This document shows positions 5,797-13,682 of a DNA stretch of 36,894 nt, in pieces. The notes under the pieces were generated by a model. The model saw only the letters and a program-made list of their open reading frames with translations. It did not search any database and had not been told where the DNA came from. Origin of the DNA: a virus; IMG/VR virus record IMGVR_UViG_3300020205_000249, positions 1-36,894 of that record. One strand, given 5' to 3'. The position numbers and the translations under genes are program-made. Numbering within the stretch: position 1 is the stretch's first letter; each line of letters opens with the position of its first letter.

Positions 5797-6765
5797 ATGG
5801 CACACGAACTTACAATCCGCGCTGACGGATACACGGAAATGGCTTTTGTGGGGGCAACCCCTTGGCATGGTCTGGGTCAAGCACTTGAGCAAAACGCCAC
5901 CATCGAACAATGGCGCGTTGCCGCTGGCATGGATTGGAATATTGAATCCGCGCCTGTGCATTATTTGCCACACGGCTTTTATGGCGATTTGTCAAAATTC
6001 CCAAAGCAAAACGTGCTGTATCGTAGCGACAACAGCGAGCCGTTATCCATTGTTTCCGACCGTTATCAAATTGTTCAACCCGCCGATGTATTGGAATTTT
6101 TCCGCGATTTGGTTGAGGAATCAGGTTTTCGCTTACATACAGCCGGCACATTGTTTGGTGGCAAGCGTTTGTGGGCATTAGCCGAAACGGGCAAATTTGG
6201 TGAAGTTTGTGATGGCGATGGCGTTGGGGGCTTTTTATTGTTGTCCACATCCGCAGACAAATCATTGGCAACGACTGCCCGCTTCACCAGCGTTCGTGTC
6301 GTGTGCAACAATACATTGTCATTGTCAATGCAAGACAATTCAAATTGCGTGTCATTTACACACGCCCGCAAATTTGACCACGAATTGATGAAATCAAAAT
6401 TGGGTGCGGCTGTAGCATCGTTTGATGGATTTATGGAAATGGCTAAACACCTTGAGCGTCAACGTATTACAACAACGCAAGCAGATAATTTCATAAAGCG
6501 TATTTTGTTTACGGCAGACCAATTGCAAGAACCAAATTTTAATTTGGAAAAAAATCGCCCGTACAACAAAATTTTGGATTTGTTTAAAGGCGAAGCAAAA
6601 GGTGCTGAATTGGTTGGCGACAGCAAATGGGCGTTGCTTAATTCGGTAACCGAATATTTTGACCATCATCACCCATCACGTACAGACGACGCACGTTTAA
6701 ACAATACATGGTTTGGCAATGGCGACACAATAAAAAATCGTGCTGTTGCTGTTTTAACGTCTTGA
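5797..6765 (+). CDS. DUF932 phage/plasmid protein
   Basis: This encodes 322 residues. The N-terminus MAHELTIRADGYTEMAFVG followed by TPWHGLG is the signature opening of the DUF932 (phage/plasmid-like TIGR03299) family. Further hallmarks are LSIVSDRYQIVQPADVLEFF, GGKRLWALAE, LLLSTSADKSLATTARFTSVRVVCNNTL and the C-terminal NRAVAVLTS. The family is common on phages and plasmids; its function is not established, though nucleoid or replication-linked roles have been suggested. It is full-length, with AAAAGGAAATTA before ATC-ATG. The last codons overlap a promoter -35 (6762). Confidence 0.9.
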   Translation: MAHELTIRADGYTEMAFVGATPWHGLGQALEQNATIEQWRVAAGMDWNIESAPVHYLPHGFYGDLSKFPKQNVLYRSDNSEPLSIVSDRYQIVQPADVLEFFRDLVEESGFRLHTAGTLFGGKRLWALAETGKFGEVCDGDGVGGFLLLSTSADKSLATTARFTSVRVVCNNTLSLSMQDNSNCVSFTHARKFDHELMKSKLGAAVASFDGFMEMAKHLERQRITTTQADNFIKRILFTADQLQEPNFNLEKNRPYNKILDLFKGEAKGAELVGDSKWALLNSVTEYFDHHHPSRTDDARLNNTWFGNGDTIKNRAVAVLTS

Positions 6766-6789
6766 CAGATATTACATAACTGCCATAAT
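6762..6789 (+). promoter_or_regulatory. Sigma70-like promoter TTGACA-16-CATAAT
   Basis: A perfect -35 TTGACA (6762-6767, overlapping the DUF932 stop) lies 16 bp from CATAAT (6784-6789). The predicted +1 is at about 6796. It is the best -35/-10 pair I found, and it would drive the gene at 6818 with a leader of about 22 nt. Confidence 0.65.
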
Positions 6790-6817
6790 CCCTCATCTAA
6801 TACATGAGGGATTTTTT
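6787..6817 (+). terminator. Terminator-like hairpin that also masks the ribosome site of 6818
   Basis: AATCCCTCAT (6787-6796) pairs perfectly with ATGAGGGATT (6804-6813) around a CTAATAC loop, followed by T through 6817. It is a textbook intrinsic terminator for the upstream operon. The 3' arm contains GAGGG (6806-6810), the only Shine-Dalgarno sequence for ATG 6818. The 5' arm lies upstream of the predicted start of the local transcript. Confidence 0.75.
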
Positions 6818-7066
6818 ATGGCAAATGCGGCAACAAAAATACGAAATGTTTTTACATCAGCGGAAACGCCATTGACATTGACAGACGTACGTCATGCGTT
6901 ACCCGAATTAAAGGCAAGTCAAATCTCAATGGGGCTTTGCTATTTTATGCGTCAACGATACATGACGCGTGAACCAATTAAAAACGAACAATCACGTGGT
7001 CGTAAAACAGTTTGGCTTTATACGTATCATTTAACAAAATTGCCAAAGCCCGAAATAATTGTATGA
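6818..7066 (+). CDS. Small winged-helix-like DNA-binding protein
   Basis: This encodes 82 residues. ATKIRNVFTSAETPLTLTDVRHALPELKASQISMGLCYFMRQRYMTRE reads as a compact helix-turn-helix with recognition helix at about 33-47. It is followed by GRKTVWLYTYH, a plausible wing. This suggests a small transcription regulator. The start is fixed by GAGGG seven bases upstream, inside the hairpin. It is the first gene of the operon leading into the head genes, so it could control the middle/late switch (inference). Confidence 0.7.
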   Translation: MANAATKIRNVFTSAETPLTLTDVRHALPELKASQISMGLCYFMRQRYMTREPIKNEQSRGRKTVWLYTYHLTKLPKPEIIV

Positions 7067-7314
7067 GCCCAATACAAGTCGGCGAAGTTTGTCGGGATTG
7101 CGTTTATGCGGAAACAAAGCAATATCATGGCGGTTATTCGTTTACTTGTTATGGGTGCAGACAACGATTGTTGCTTGAGGAACCATGCAAAATGATGCGT
7201 GAAATGTTGTCGTTATCATTGCGTAAATGGGGCAATGTTCCCGAATGGAAAATTGAGCCAAATTGCGGTTGCATCAAATCGTGCAAACGCAGACAATATC
7301 AAAAACAAAGGTAA
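7063..7314 (+). CDS. Cys-rich, probably zinc-binding small protein
   Basis: This encodes 83 residues. Cysteines at 10, 13, 29 and 32 form two CxxC pairs (CRDC, CYGC), with more at 42, 68, 70 and 74, typical of a zinc ribbon plus a second cluster. ATG 7063 is chosen because it overlaps the upstream stop as ATGA; an in-frame ATG at 7012 would lie inside the previous gene. The basic C-terminus (KSCKRRQYQKQR) suggests nucleic-acid contact. The family is unknown to me; it may partner the winged-helix-like protein. Confidence 0.7.
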   Translation: MSPIQVGEVCRDCVYAETKQYHGGYSFTCYGCRQRLLLEEPCKMMREMLSLSLRKWGNVPEWKIEPNCGCIKSCKRRQYQKQR

Positions 7315-7317
7315 TGT

Positions 7318-7809
7318 ATGCCAATTAGCAAAAAAACAGATGGATGGTATTGGGGTTCAAAAGGACCTTTTGCAAGCAAACAAAAAGCAATTCAAGTCGG
7401 ACAAGCCGCACACGCATCCGGTTTTAAAGAGGAATCAATCATGGACAATCAATTAATTGGCACATTTGTCAGCACGTTGTTGCACTCAGCAACGTTGACT
7501 CATTTAATGCACTTCAAAACGCTATCATATTCAGAACACGTTGCACTTGCGGCTTATTATGATGCGATACCCGATTTGGTTGACGGGCTTGTGGAATCAA
7601 TACAAGGCGCGTACGAAGTTATTATTGAGCCATATCCATCAATGTTTCGAACAGGTGATGCCGAACCATTGGCATATATGATAAGCCTACGCGATTACGT
7701 GCGTGATTATCGGGGTGAAATGCCACAAGATAGCGAAATTCAAAATGAAATTGACAACGTGGCAAATTTGCTTAATACAACCGTGTACAAATTAAAATTT
7801 TTAAAATAA
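7318..7809 (+). CDS. Dps/ferritin-like protein (DUF5856-like)
   Basis: This encodes 163 residues. Residues 1-40 form a small basic module (KTDGWYWGSKGPFASKQKAIQ). Residues 44-163 are a helical bundle with HSATLTHLMHFKTLSYSEHVALAAYYDAIPDLVDGLVESIQG. The spacing of H, E and D resembles Dps-like ferritins and the phage DUF5856 family. Such proteins may protect DNA or take part in iron or oxidative defence; the enzymatic site is not verified here. An internal ATG at 7441 with AAAGAGGA upstream could produce a form lacking the N-terminal module. Confidence 0.65.
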   Translation: MPISKKTDGWYWGSKGPFASKQKAIQVGQAAHASGFKEESIMDNQLIGTFVSTLLHSATLTHLMHFKTLSYSEHVALAAYYDAIPDLVDGLVESIQGAYEVIIEPYPSMFRTGDAEPLAYMISLRDYVRDYRGEMPQDSEIQNEIDNVANLLNTTVYKLKFLK

Positions 7810-7825
7810 TTAACACAAACAAGAT

Positions 7826-8374
7826 ATGACAAAATTAGCAATCAAATACAAAAAGACAACCGAACTTACAGCATACGCAAAAAACTCACGCACCCACAGC
7901 GATGAGCAAATTGCGCAATTGGTGGCAAGCCTACGTGAGTTTGGGTTTACAAATCCAATATTGATTGACGCAAAAAACAGCATTATTGCGGGTCATGGTC
8001 GGTTAAAAGCGGCTCAAGAACTTGGTTACGAAACCGTACCCACAATTGAACTTGGCGAATTAACCGAACAACAACAACAAGCGTACATTATTGCTGACAA
8101 CAAATTAGCATTAAATGCGGGATGGGACAATGAATTGCTTTTGTTTGAAATTCAACAATTGCAAAACGCTGGATTTGACGTTTCATTGATAGGATTTAAC
8201 GTTGATGAATTAAAAGCATTAAATTTTGATGATGCTGAAATTGACGAAGATTTTAAAGAGCCATCCGATGACAGCCGTAATACATTGCTAATTGAATGTA
8301 CAGGTGAACGCGAATTGGAAACGCTTTATGAAGAAATGCAAAAGCGAGGTTTTGTGTGCAAAATTATGAGTTAA
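7826..8374 (+). CDS. ParB/sulfiredoxin-fold (ParB N-terminal domain) protein
   Basis: This encodes 182 residues. Residues 1-105 contain the ParB N-terminal fold: AKNSRTHSDEQIAQLVASLREFGFTNPILID, the nucleotide-binding loop IIAGHGRLKAAQELG, and VPTIEL. There is no helix-turn-helix as in chromosome-partition ParB, so it is not a segregation protein. ParB folds of this type bind or hydrolyse CTP or act as small NTPases or nucleases. The C-terminal segment (NTLLIECTGERELETLYEEMQKRGF) is a small alpha-beta module. It overlaps the ABC-GNAT gene by 19 bp, so the two are probably partners. Confidence 0.85.
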   Translation: MTKLAIKYKKTTELTAYAKNSRTHSDEQIAQLVASLREFGFTNPILIDAKNSIIAGHGRLKAAQELGYETVPTIELGELTEQQQQAYIIADNKLALNAGWDNELLLFEIQQLQNAGFDVSLIGFNVDELKALNFDDAEIDEDFKEPSDDSRNTLLIECTGERELETLYEEMQKRGFVCKIMS

Positions 8375-9459
8375 CCCTTGCATCACCCGTAGCCAAATCA
8401 TTTCGCGCAATCAAAGCGGCAAATAGCCTTGACATTGATGCTGACAAAAAATCCACACATCATTTCCAAGTTAAAGCCGACATACAAACACCATTTAGCA
8501 TTGGTTTAATTGTTGGCGCGTCAGGTAGCGGTAAGACAACGTTAGCCAAGCATATATGGGGTAATAATTGTTTCAATGAAATATTGAACCCGCAATTGCC
8601 AATTATTGAGCAATTTCCTGAAAGCATGACATACGACCAATGTGCCGAAATGCTATGTGGCGTTGGATTAACAAGCGTTCCATGTTGGATACGACCCGCA
8701 TACACGTTGTCCAATGGTCAAAAGGCACGTGCAGAATGCGCATTACAAATGGCACGCGATGATGGCATGATTGTTATTGACGAATGGACAAGCGTCGTTG
8801 ATAGAACCGTTGCCAAGGTTATGAGCCATTGCATACAAAAACACGCACGCAAAACGGGCAAGCGCATTGTATTATTGTCATGTCATTACGACGTTGTTGA
8901 ATGGTTAAACCCTGATTGGGTAATTGACGCAAACAAACAAACGTACACCGACCGGAGGTCACTTTGGCGAAATTATCAACGCACAGAACGACTTGAATTC
9001 AACGTATATGAGACCGATAGGCACACATGGCGTTACTTTAGCCGTTATCATTATTTAAGCGAAAATTTAGCCGGTGGTAAGCAATTATTTTATGGCTTAT
9101 GGGATGGCGCAAATCAAATTGGCTTTTTAGCCTTTTCCAATTACGTGCCACATCGCGCCGGCACAATGATGCAATTACATTTCAATCGTCTTGTAATACA
9201 CCCCGATTATTGTGGGTTTGGCTTGGGCATACATTTTTTAAACAAATGTGCCAAATTGGTTGCTGATAAAAATTATGAGGTCATGGGTAAGTTCTCAAGC
9301 ATACCCGTGTACAACGCGTTAAGACGCGACCACAAATGGCGATTGAACGCTGTGATGCGTCAACATAAGATAAGCGTTGGTGGCAATATGCAACGTAAGG
9401 ATGGTTTTAGGAAAGACGTTAAGGCTTGGTCATTTAAATATGCCAACGATACCAATTAA
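8356..9459 (+). CDS. ABC ATPase fused to GNAT domain (COG2401-like), candidate DNA-modification enzyme
   Basis: This encodes 367 residues from a GTG start preceded by GAGG. Residues 45-195 are an ABC ATPase: Walker A GASGSGKT (54-61), signature LSNGQ (118-122), Walker B MIVIDEW (138-144) and H-loop H177. Residues about 215-335 are a GNAT fold: RYHYLSE, LFYGLWDGANQIGFLAF, and LHFNRLVIHPDYCGFGLGIHFLN with the acyl-CoA loop. COG2401 describes just this fusion. The aromatic-His start and the RLV strand recall Mu Mom, a GNAT that modifies adenine in DNA, so a Mom-like role is a reasonable but unproven hypothesis. There is no membrane partner, so it is not a transporter. Confidence 0.85.
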   Translation: MQNYELTLASPVAKSFRAIKAANSLDIDADKKSTHHFQVKADIQTPFSIGLIVGASGSGKTTLAKHIWGNNCFNEILNPQLPIIEQFPESMTYDQCAEMLCGVGLTSVPCWIRPAYTLSNGQKARAECALQMARDDGMIVIDEWTSVVDRTVAKVMSHCIQKHARKTGKRIVLLSCHYDVVEWLNPDWVIDANKQTYTDRRSLWRNYQRTERLEFNVYETDRHTWRYFSRYHYLSENLAGGKQLFYGLWDGANQIGFLAFSNYVPHRAGTMMQLHFNRLVIHPDYCGFGLGIHFLNKCAKLVADKNYEVMGKFSSIPVYNALRRDHKWRLNAVMRQHKISVGGNMQRKDGFRKDVKAWSFKYANDTN

Positions 9460-9886
9460 TACCAAATGCGCAACGTTAGGATGCCCTCACCCAAAGTCAA
9501 AGTTAAACGGGTATTGCTTACAACATGGTGGTCAAGACCAACGCGTGTTCAATCAAAAATACAATAACACGCAAGCGCGTAAAGAATTCAACGCCAAATA
9601 CAATACACGCCAATGGCAAGCGTTACGTCAAATACAATTAAGTAAAAACCCTATATGCGCAGGGTGCAACGCAAACGGCATCATTACTCCTGCAAGCGTT
9701 GTTGACCATTTGTTTCCATGGTCACAAATAAGCGAACAAGCATTTTTTATCAATCGCTTTCAAAGCCTATGCGTCACACATCACGCAGAAAAGACCCAAT
9801 TGGAACAAAAGGGCATATACAGGGCATACGGACACCCATGCATTGATTACAAACAAGGCGATTATTTGCGTGTCATGGGCGTTTAA
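9440..9886 (+). CDS. HNH endonuclease next to terminase
   Basis: This encodes 148 residues. A zinc knuckle at the N-terminus (C10, C15, C26, H29) is followed by the HNH core: CAGC (73-76), VVDHLFPW (D89-H90), N105 and FQSLCVTHHAEKT (108-119). HNH proteins beside the small terminase commonly assist DNA cleavage at cos during packaging in HK97-like phages. The start at 9440 overlaps the ABC-GNAT end by 20 bp; earlier in-frame starts lie deeper in that gene. A homing role is possible but it is not inside another gene. Confidence 0.87.
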   Translation: MPTIPINTKCATLGCPHPKSKLNGYCLQHGGQDQRVFNQKYNNTQARKEFNAKYNTRQWQALRQIQLSKNPICAGCNANGIITPASVVDHLFPWSQISEQAFFINRFQSLCVTHHAEKTQLEQKGIYRAYGHPCIDYKQGDYLRVMGV

Positions 9887-9967
9887 AGCCCAATCGTCGT
9901 TGAAACTTAAATAACTGTGTCGCCAAAAGAGCAAACGCGTGACCCAATCGTGCGCAATGTAATTTGA

Positions 9968-9995
9968 CGGATGGGGGGTAATACATTACCATCCG
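9968..9995. other. Inverted repeat before small terminase: candidate cos/terminase-binding site
   Basis: In the only sizeable non-coding gap of the packaging region (9887-9999), CGGATGG (9968-9974) pairs with CCATCCG (9989-9995). Inside it TAAT (9979-9982) pairs with ATTA (9985-9988), with four unpaired G between the stems. It lies four bases upstream of the terminase start. Position beside HNH and terminase is where cos or pac sites are often found. Confidence 0.4.
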
Positions 9996-9999
9996 CCCC

Positions 10000-10470
10000 A
10001 TGAACAAAAAACCGCCTGAACTCCATTTGGTTGACGGAACTACGCCGCGTAAAGGAATGCCTACCGCGTTGCCGGACAATTTAAAAAAAAGAATCCCCCG
10101 CGCCGGGTGGGTGGACAATCCCGACGCATGGGACAAAAATAAATTTATAGAAGAAACCGCAGAATTTTTGTACAACGTTTACGGCATTGGTAACGACCAA
10201 GACAAACATACGCTTGCAATGCTTGCCGACCACATTGACGTTTACGTGAAATGTTCTGAAGCAATTAAAAAAGGCGGGATTATTTCCAAATTTAATGGTG
10301 GGTCAACTGTGGGACCCAATCCATATTTGTCGGTGCGTAATAAAACAATGACGCTCATAATTCAAATTATGAATGAACTAGGGTTAACCCCACGCAGTCG
10401 TTTGTCGTCTGGAAAAGCCGAAAGTGACAGCCCCGTGGCTCAATTCCTTAAAGGTCCTTTTGCCAAATGA
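10000..10470 (+). CDS. terS: Terminase small subunit, P27 family
   Basis: This encodes 156 residues. PPELHLVDGTTPRKGMPTALP, the Gly/Pro-Asn region GPNPYLSVRNKTMTLIIQIMNELGLTPRSR, and overall length match the P27-type small terminase (Terminase_4). It recognises the packaging site and delivers DNA to the large subunit. The ribosome site is weak; the inverted repeat just upstream might control its translation. It overlaps the large subunit start by 4 bp (ATGA). Confidence 0.88.
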   Translation: MNKKPPELHLVDGTTPRKGMPTALPDNLKKRIPRAGWVDNPDAWDKNKFIEETAEFLYNVYGIGNDQDKHTLAMLADHIDVYVKCSEAIKKGGIISKFNGGSTVGPNPYLSVRNKTMTLIIQIMNELGLTPRSRLSSGKAESDSPVAQFLKGPFAK

Positions 10471-12137
10471 ATTACCAAGATGGCGTAGCCTACGCGCACG
10501 CAGTTTCCAAAGGCGAGGTCAACGTTTGCAACGATGTACGCCTTGCGTGTCAGCGATTTATCAATCAATTGGAAAACAAAGAATGGGAATGGTTATTTGA
10601 CAGTCGCGCCCCCGACCATGTATTGCAATTTGCGGCAACGTTGCGTCACACCAAAGGACCACAAGCGGGCGATTCCGTAGTATTAGAACCTTTCCAAATT
10701 TTGCTGATTTGTGCCATTTACGGGTTCAGAAGCAAAAAAGATATTTCCAAACGCATGGTCACGGATGTGATTTTATTCATTCCAAGAAAGGCTGGAAAAT
10801 CGACGCTAACGGCAGTTTTAACGCTTTATGAACTTTTATTTGGCGAAGCGGGTCCCGAAGTGTTTACTCTTGCCACAAATCGGGAACAAGCAACCATTGT
10901 GTTTGATGCCGCAAAAGGTTTTATTGAATCCATGCCACGTGAATTGGCAGATTTATTTAATCCGAGCAAATACACAATTGGTAAAAAAGGCGACACGCAA
11001 TCTATGTTCAAAGCGTTAAGCCGAGACACCAAAAAATCAGGCGACGGAAAAAATCCATCCACAGTTGTTGTTGACGAAGCCGCCCAAATTACCGACCGAA
11101 ACGCCATTGAAGTATTACACTCGGGTATGGTGGCTAGACAAAATCCACTCAGAGTGTATATTACAACCGCCTCGTTCACGAAGGACACCAAGTTTTATGA
11201 GGACTTGTCCATGTATCAATCGATGCTTCGTGGCGAGGCAACTGATAACCCCCGATGGTTTGGTTTGATGTACGGGCTTGATTTAGGCGACGATTGGCGC
11301 GACCCCGTTAATTGGGCAAAGGCAAACCCAATGCATGGCATATCCGTGTTTGAAGACGCAATTGCCGCACGCGCAGAAGAAGCCAAACACAAACCAGCCG
11401 CATTAAATGAGTTTTTGTGTAAAACACTAAACGTGTGGGTATCCGCAAATGCCGCATGGGTTGACAGGCAACATTGGGATGACCCCAAATGTATTATTGT
11501 TGAGCCACGCAAAGACCCCGAAGCGGTTTTTATTGGGTTTGATTTGGCGGCTACCCGAGATTTAAACGCTGTATGTACGTTAAAGCGTTTTGGTGAATTG
11601 GATTACGAAGCCGAATGGCAATTCTTTTTGCCCGAAGAAAGCCTCACATTTATTCCAAAACATTATTTGGATATTTTCCAAGTTGCAATTTCCACGGGCA
11701 TTTTAAAATTAACCGAAGGCAACGTAATGGATGACCGCGAAATTAGCGAGTACATCATCAATCAGCAATGCCAAAAATACAATGTCAAAGAAGTTGGGTA
11801 TGACGCTTATAACGCCGCCAGTTTGGTTGCACGTTTGCACGATGCGGGCGTACCCGTTAAAAAAGTTGGTCAAGGCATGGCGGTGCTAAACAACCCAAGC
11901 AAATACATTGAGAAATTAATTTTAAACAAACAAATTAAACACGATGGCAATCCGTTTGTTGGTTGGCAATTAGGCAATTGCGAGTGCTACACGGATATAA
12001 ATGGTAACATTAAGGTACGCAAGAACGAAGCAGACAAATCCGCAAAGGTTGATGGAATCATATCTATGATTATTGCGGCACATTGTTCATTGGACAATCC
12101 GTATGTAAGCGATAGTTTTGGATTTCGTTCGTTTTAA
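10467..12137 (+). CDS. terL: Terminase large subunit (HK97-type)
   Basis: This encodes 556 residues. The ATPase has Walker A PRKAGKST (106-113), Walker B VVVDEA (200-205) and the coupling region YITTASFTKD. The RNase H-like nuclease begins at GFDLAATRDLNAV (357-369, D359 as first metal ligand) and includes EVGYDAYNAASL. It powers DNA packaging and cuts the concatemer. Length and motifs are complete, as in Terminase_1 proteins that work with P27 small subunits. Confidence 0.95.
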   Translation: MNYQDGVAYAHAVSKGEVNVCNDVRLACQRFINQLENKEWEWLFDSRAPDHVLQFAATLRHTKGPQAGDSVVLEPFQILLICAIYGFRSKKDISKRMVTDVILFIPRKAGKSTLTAVLTLYELLFGEAGPEVFTLATNREQATIVFDAAKGFIESMPRELADLFNPSKYTIGKKGDTQSMFKALSRDTKKSGDGKNPSTVVVDEAAQITDRNAIEVLHSGMVARQNPLRVYITTASFTKDTKFYEDLSMYQSMLRGEATDNPRWFGLMYGLDLGDDWRDPVNWAKANPMHGISVFEDAIAARAEEAKHKPAALNEFLCKTLNVWVSANAAWVDRQHWDDPKCIIVEPRKDPEAVFIGFDLAATRDLNAVCTLKRFGELDYEAEWQFFLPEESLTFIPKHYLDIFQVAISTGILKLTEGNVMDDREISEYIINQQCQKYNVKEVGYDAYNAASLVARLHDAGVPVKKVGQGMAVLNNPSKYIEKLILNKQIKHDGNPFVGWQLGNCECYTDINGNIKVRKNEADKSAKVDGIISMIIAAHCSLDNPYVSDSFGFRSF

Positions 12138-12167
12138 TGTAGGATTGGCAAAATTTAGGAGAAAAAC

Positions 12168-13562
12168 ATGGGTATTTTCGACATTTTCGCTAAGAAAAAA
12201 CAAAATTTAAACGAATCTAATACCGTTCTTGGTCAGTTACAACTGGGTAACCAAGTGATAATGGGGCAGAATCGCCAACAGCCCACACAACAATTACTGT
12301 ATGTAACAACCTCTAGTACGACAACTGCGGGTCGTGTATTGGATATGTCAGCGTTAACTCGCAATTCCACTGTCATGGGATGCGTTGGCGTAAAGGCTCG
12401 GGCATTGTCGCAATGCGGCATTTCCATCATGGCAAAAAATAAAGATGGTGCACTAGTTGATGCTTTGCTAGACCCTAGCATTGGCGCACGCGATAAAAGC
12501 AAAGCGCAACAAGTTTTAAACCTATTACAAAACCCAAACAATTTCCAAAGCGCATACGAGTTTTGGTATCAATGGATGATGTGGCAAGACCTTGCCGGTG
12601 AGTGTTTTACGTTGTGGTGGCGTAAAGACCAAAAAGATTCAATACAGACTCCAATTGAGATGTATAACATTGATGCAACATTGGTAACAGTCAAGTTAAA
12701 TCCGGGAAATTACCCATCGTACGTTTTAAGTTCGCCATCATACGGATTCAGTAAAGACACGCCTTTGGATTCGCATCAAATCATGCACATTAAAGAAGCG
12801 GCATGGCAAGGTTCGTCAGGTTTTAATAAAGGTATTTTGGCTACGGAATTGATTGCGCTTGACCAAGACATTGATATTTACGCCAACTTTATTATGCAAA
12901 ACGGAGCAAAACCCTCCGGAATATTTAAAACTGACCAAGTAATTCCTGACGCTAAATATAAAGAAATTGCTTCTCGTATTAAAGAAACTTGGAATCAAAT
13001 GACCGGCAGTCGTGGGGCAGACCCATCCAAAGCGGGTCAAGGTATGTTGCTCGACCAAGGCATGACGTACGAAAGCATTGAAATGCTTAATTTACAAGAC
13101 GCGGATGCGGCTAAGTTAAAAGAGCAAACAATGAAACGCATTTGCGGTGTTTTTGGCGTGCCTCCAGCAATGATTGGAATTGCAGACCAAAAATATAATA
13201 ATACGCAAACAATGTTGGATGAATTTTATAAAACCGTTATGTATCCAACGGTAATTAGCGTTGAACAAAAGTTAAAACAGCATTTGTTTAAAGGCTATCC
13301 AAATTTGTGCGTACGTTTTGACACCAAGGATTTTTTAAAGGGCGCACCGCTTGACCAAATGAATTTCGTGACAGCGGCGGTTAAATCAGGCATCATGACA
13401 CCCAACGAGGCGCGAGAATATTTAAATATGCCTATTATTGATGGAGGCGATGTACTACAATCGGGTGGCTCATCAGATAAGCCTATCGCGGGAACATCGC
13501 CACAAGATACGGGCGGTGGTGGCGGTAATCAAACGCGCAAAATGAATATTGGTTCAACATGA
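12168..13562 (+). CDS. Portal protein, HK97 family
   Basis: This encodes 464 residues. Family landmarks include SALTRNSTVMGCVGVKARALSQC near the N-terminus, DALLDPSIG, the stem-region GSSGFNKGILATELIALDQDIDIYANFIMQNGAKPSGIF, and the KRICGVFGVPPAMIGI segment with YNNTQTMLDEFYKTVMYPT. It forms the dodecameric ring at the head vertex through which DNA enters. The C-terminus is Gly/Gln-rich and flexible. AGGAGAAAAAC precedes the start. Confidence 0.94.
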   Translation: MGIFDIFAKKKQNLNESNTVLGQLQLGNQVIMGQNRQQPTQQLLYVTTSSTTTAGRVLDMSALTRNSTVMGCVGVKARALSQCGISIMAKNKDGALVDALLDPSIGARDKSKAQQVLNLLQNPNNFQSAYEFWYQWMMWQDLAGECFTLWWRKDQKDSIQTPIEMYNIDATLVTVKLNPGNYPSYVLSSPSYGFSKDTPLDSHQIMHIKEAAWQGSSGFNKGILATELIALDQDIDIYANFIMQNGAKPSGIFKTDQVIPDAKYKEIASRIKETWNQMTGSRGADPSKAGQGMLLDQGMTYESIEMLNLQDADAAKLKEQTMKRICGVFGVPPAMIGIADQKYNNTQTMLDEFYKTVMYPTVISVEQKLKQHLFKGYPNLCVRFDTKDFLKGAPLDQMNFVTAAVKSGIMTPNEAREYLNMPIIDGGDVLQSGGSSDKPIAGTSPQDTGGGGGNQTRKMNIGST

Positions 13563-13601
13563 TTGCAAAAAAACTTGCAATTTTGGCTTCACAAATTAAA
13601 A

Positions 13602-13619
13602 CGAGTGGTGTTACACTCG
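13602..13619 (+). other. Hairpin in the portal-protease gap
   Basis: In the 120-bp gap before the protease, CGAGTG (13602-13607) pairs perfectly with CACTCG (13614-13619) around GTGTTA. There is no T-tract and no good -10 upstream. It may be an RNA processing or stability element. Confidence 0.35.
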
Positions 13620-13682
13620 GCACAATAGAGAAGCCCCACAAGATAAGAGACGACAATCAATCTATCCACAATGGGGTGATAA

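Noticed and set aside
7826-8374. Plasmid-type partition system (ParB) implying a phage-plasmid
   Set aside because: No ParA, no parS-like repeats and no ParB helix-turn-helix are present; the fold is the stand-alone phage type.
8356-9459. ABC transporter ATPase
   Set aside because: No permease or membrane segment is nearby and the ATPase is fused to a GNAT domain.
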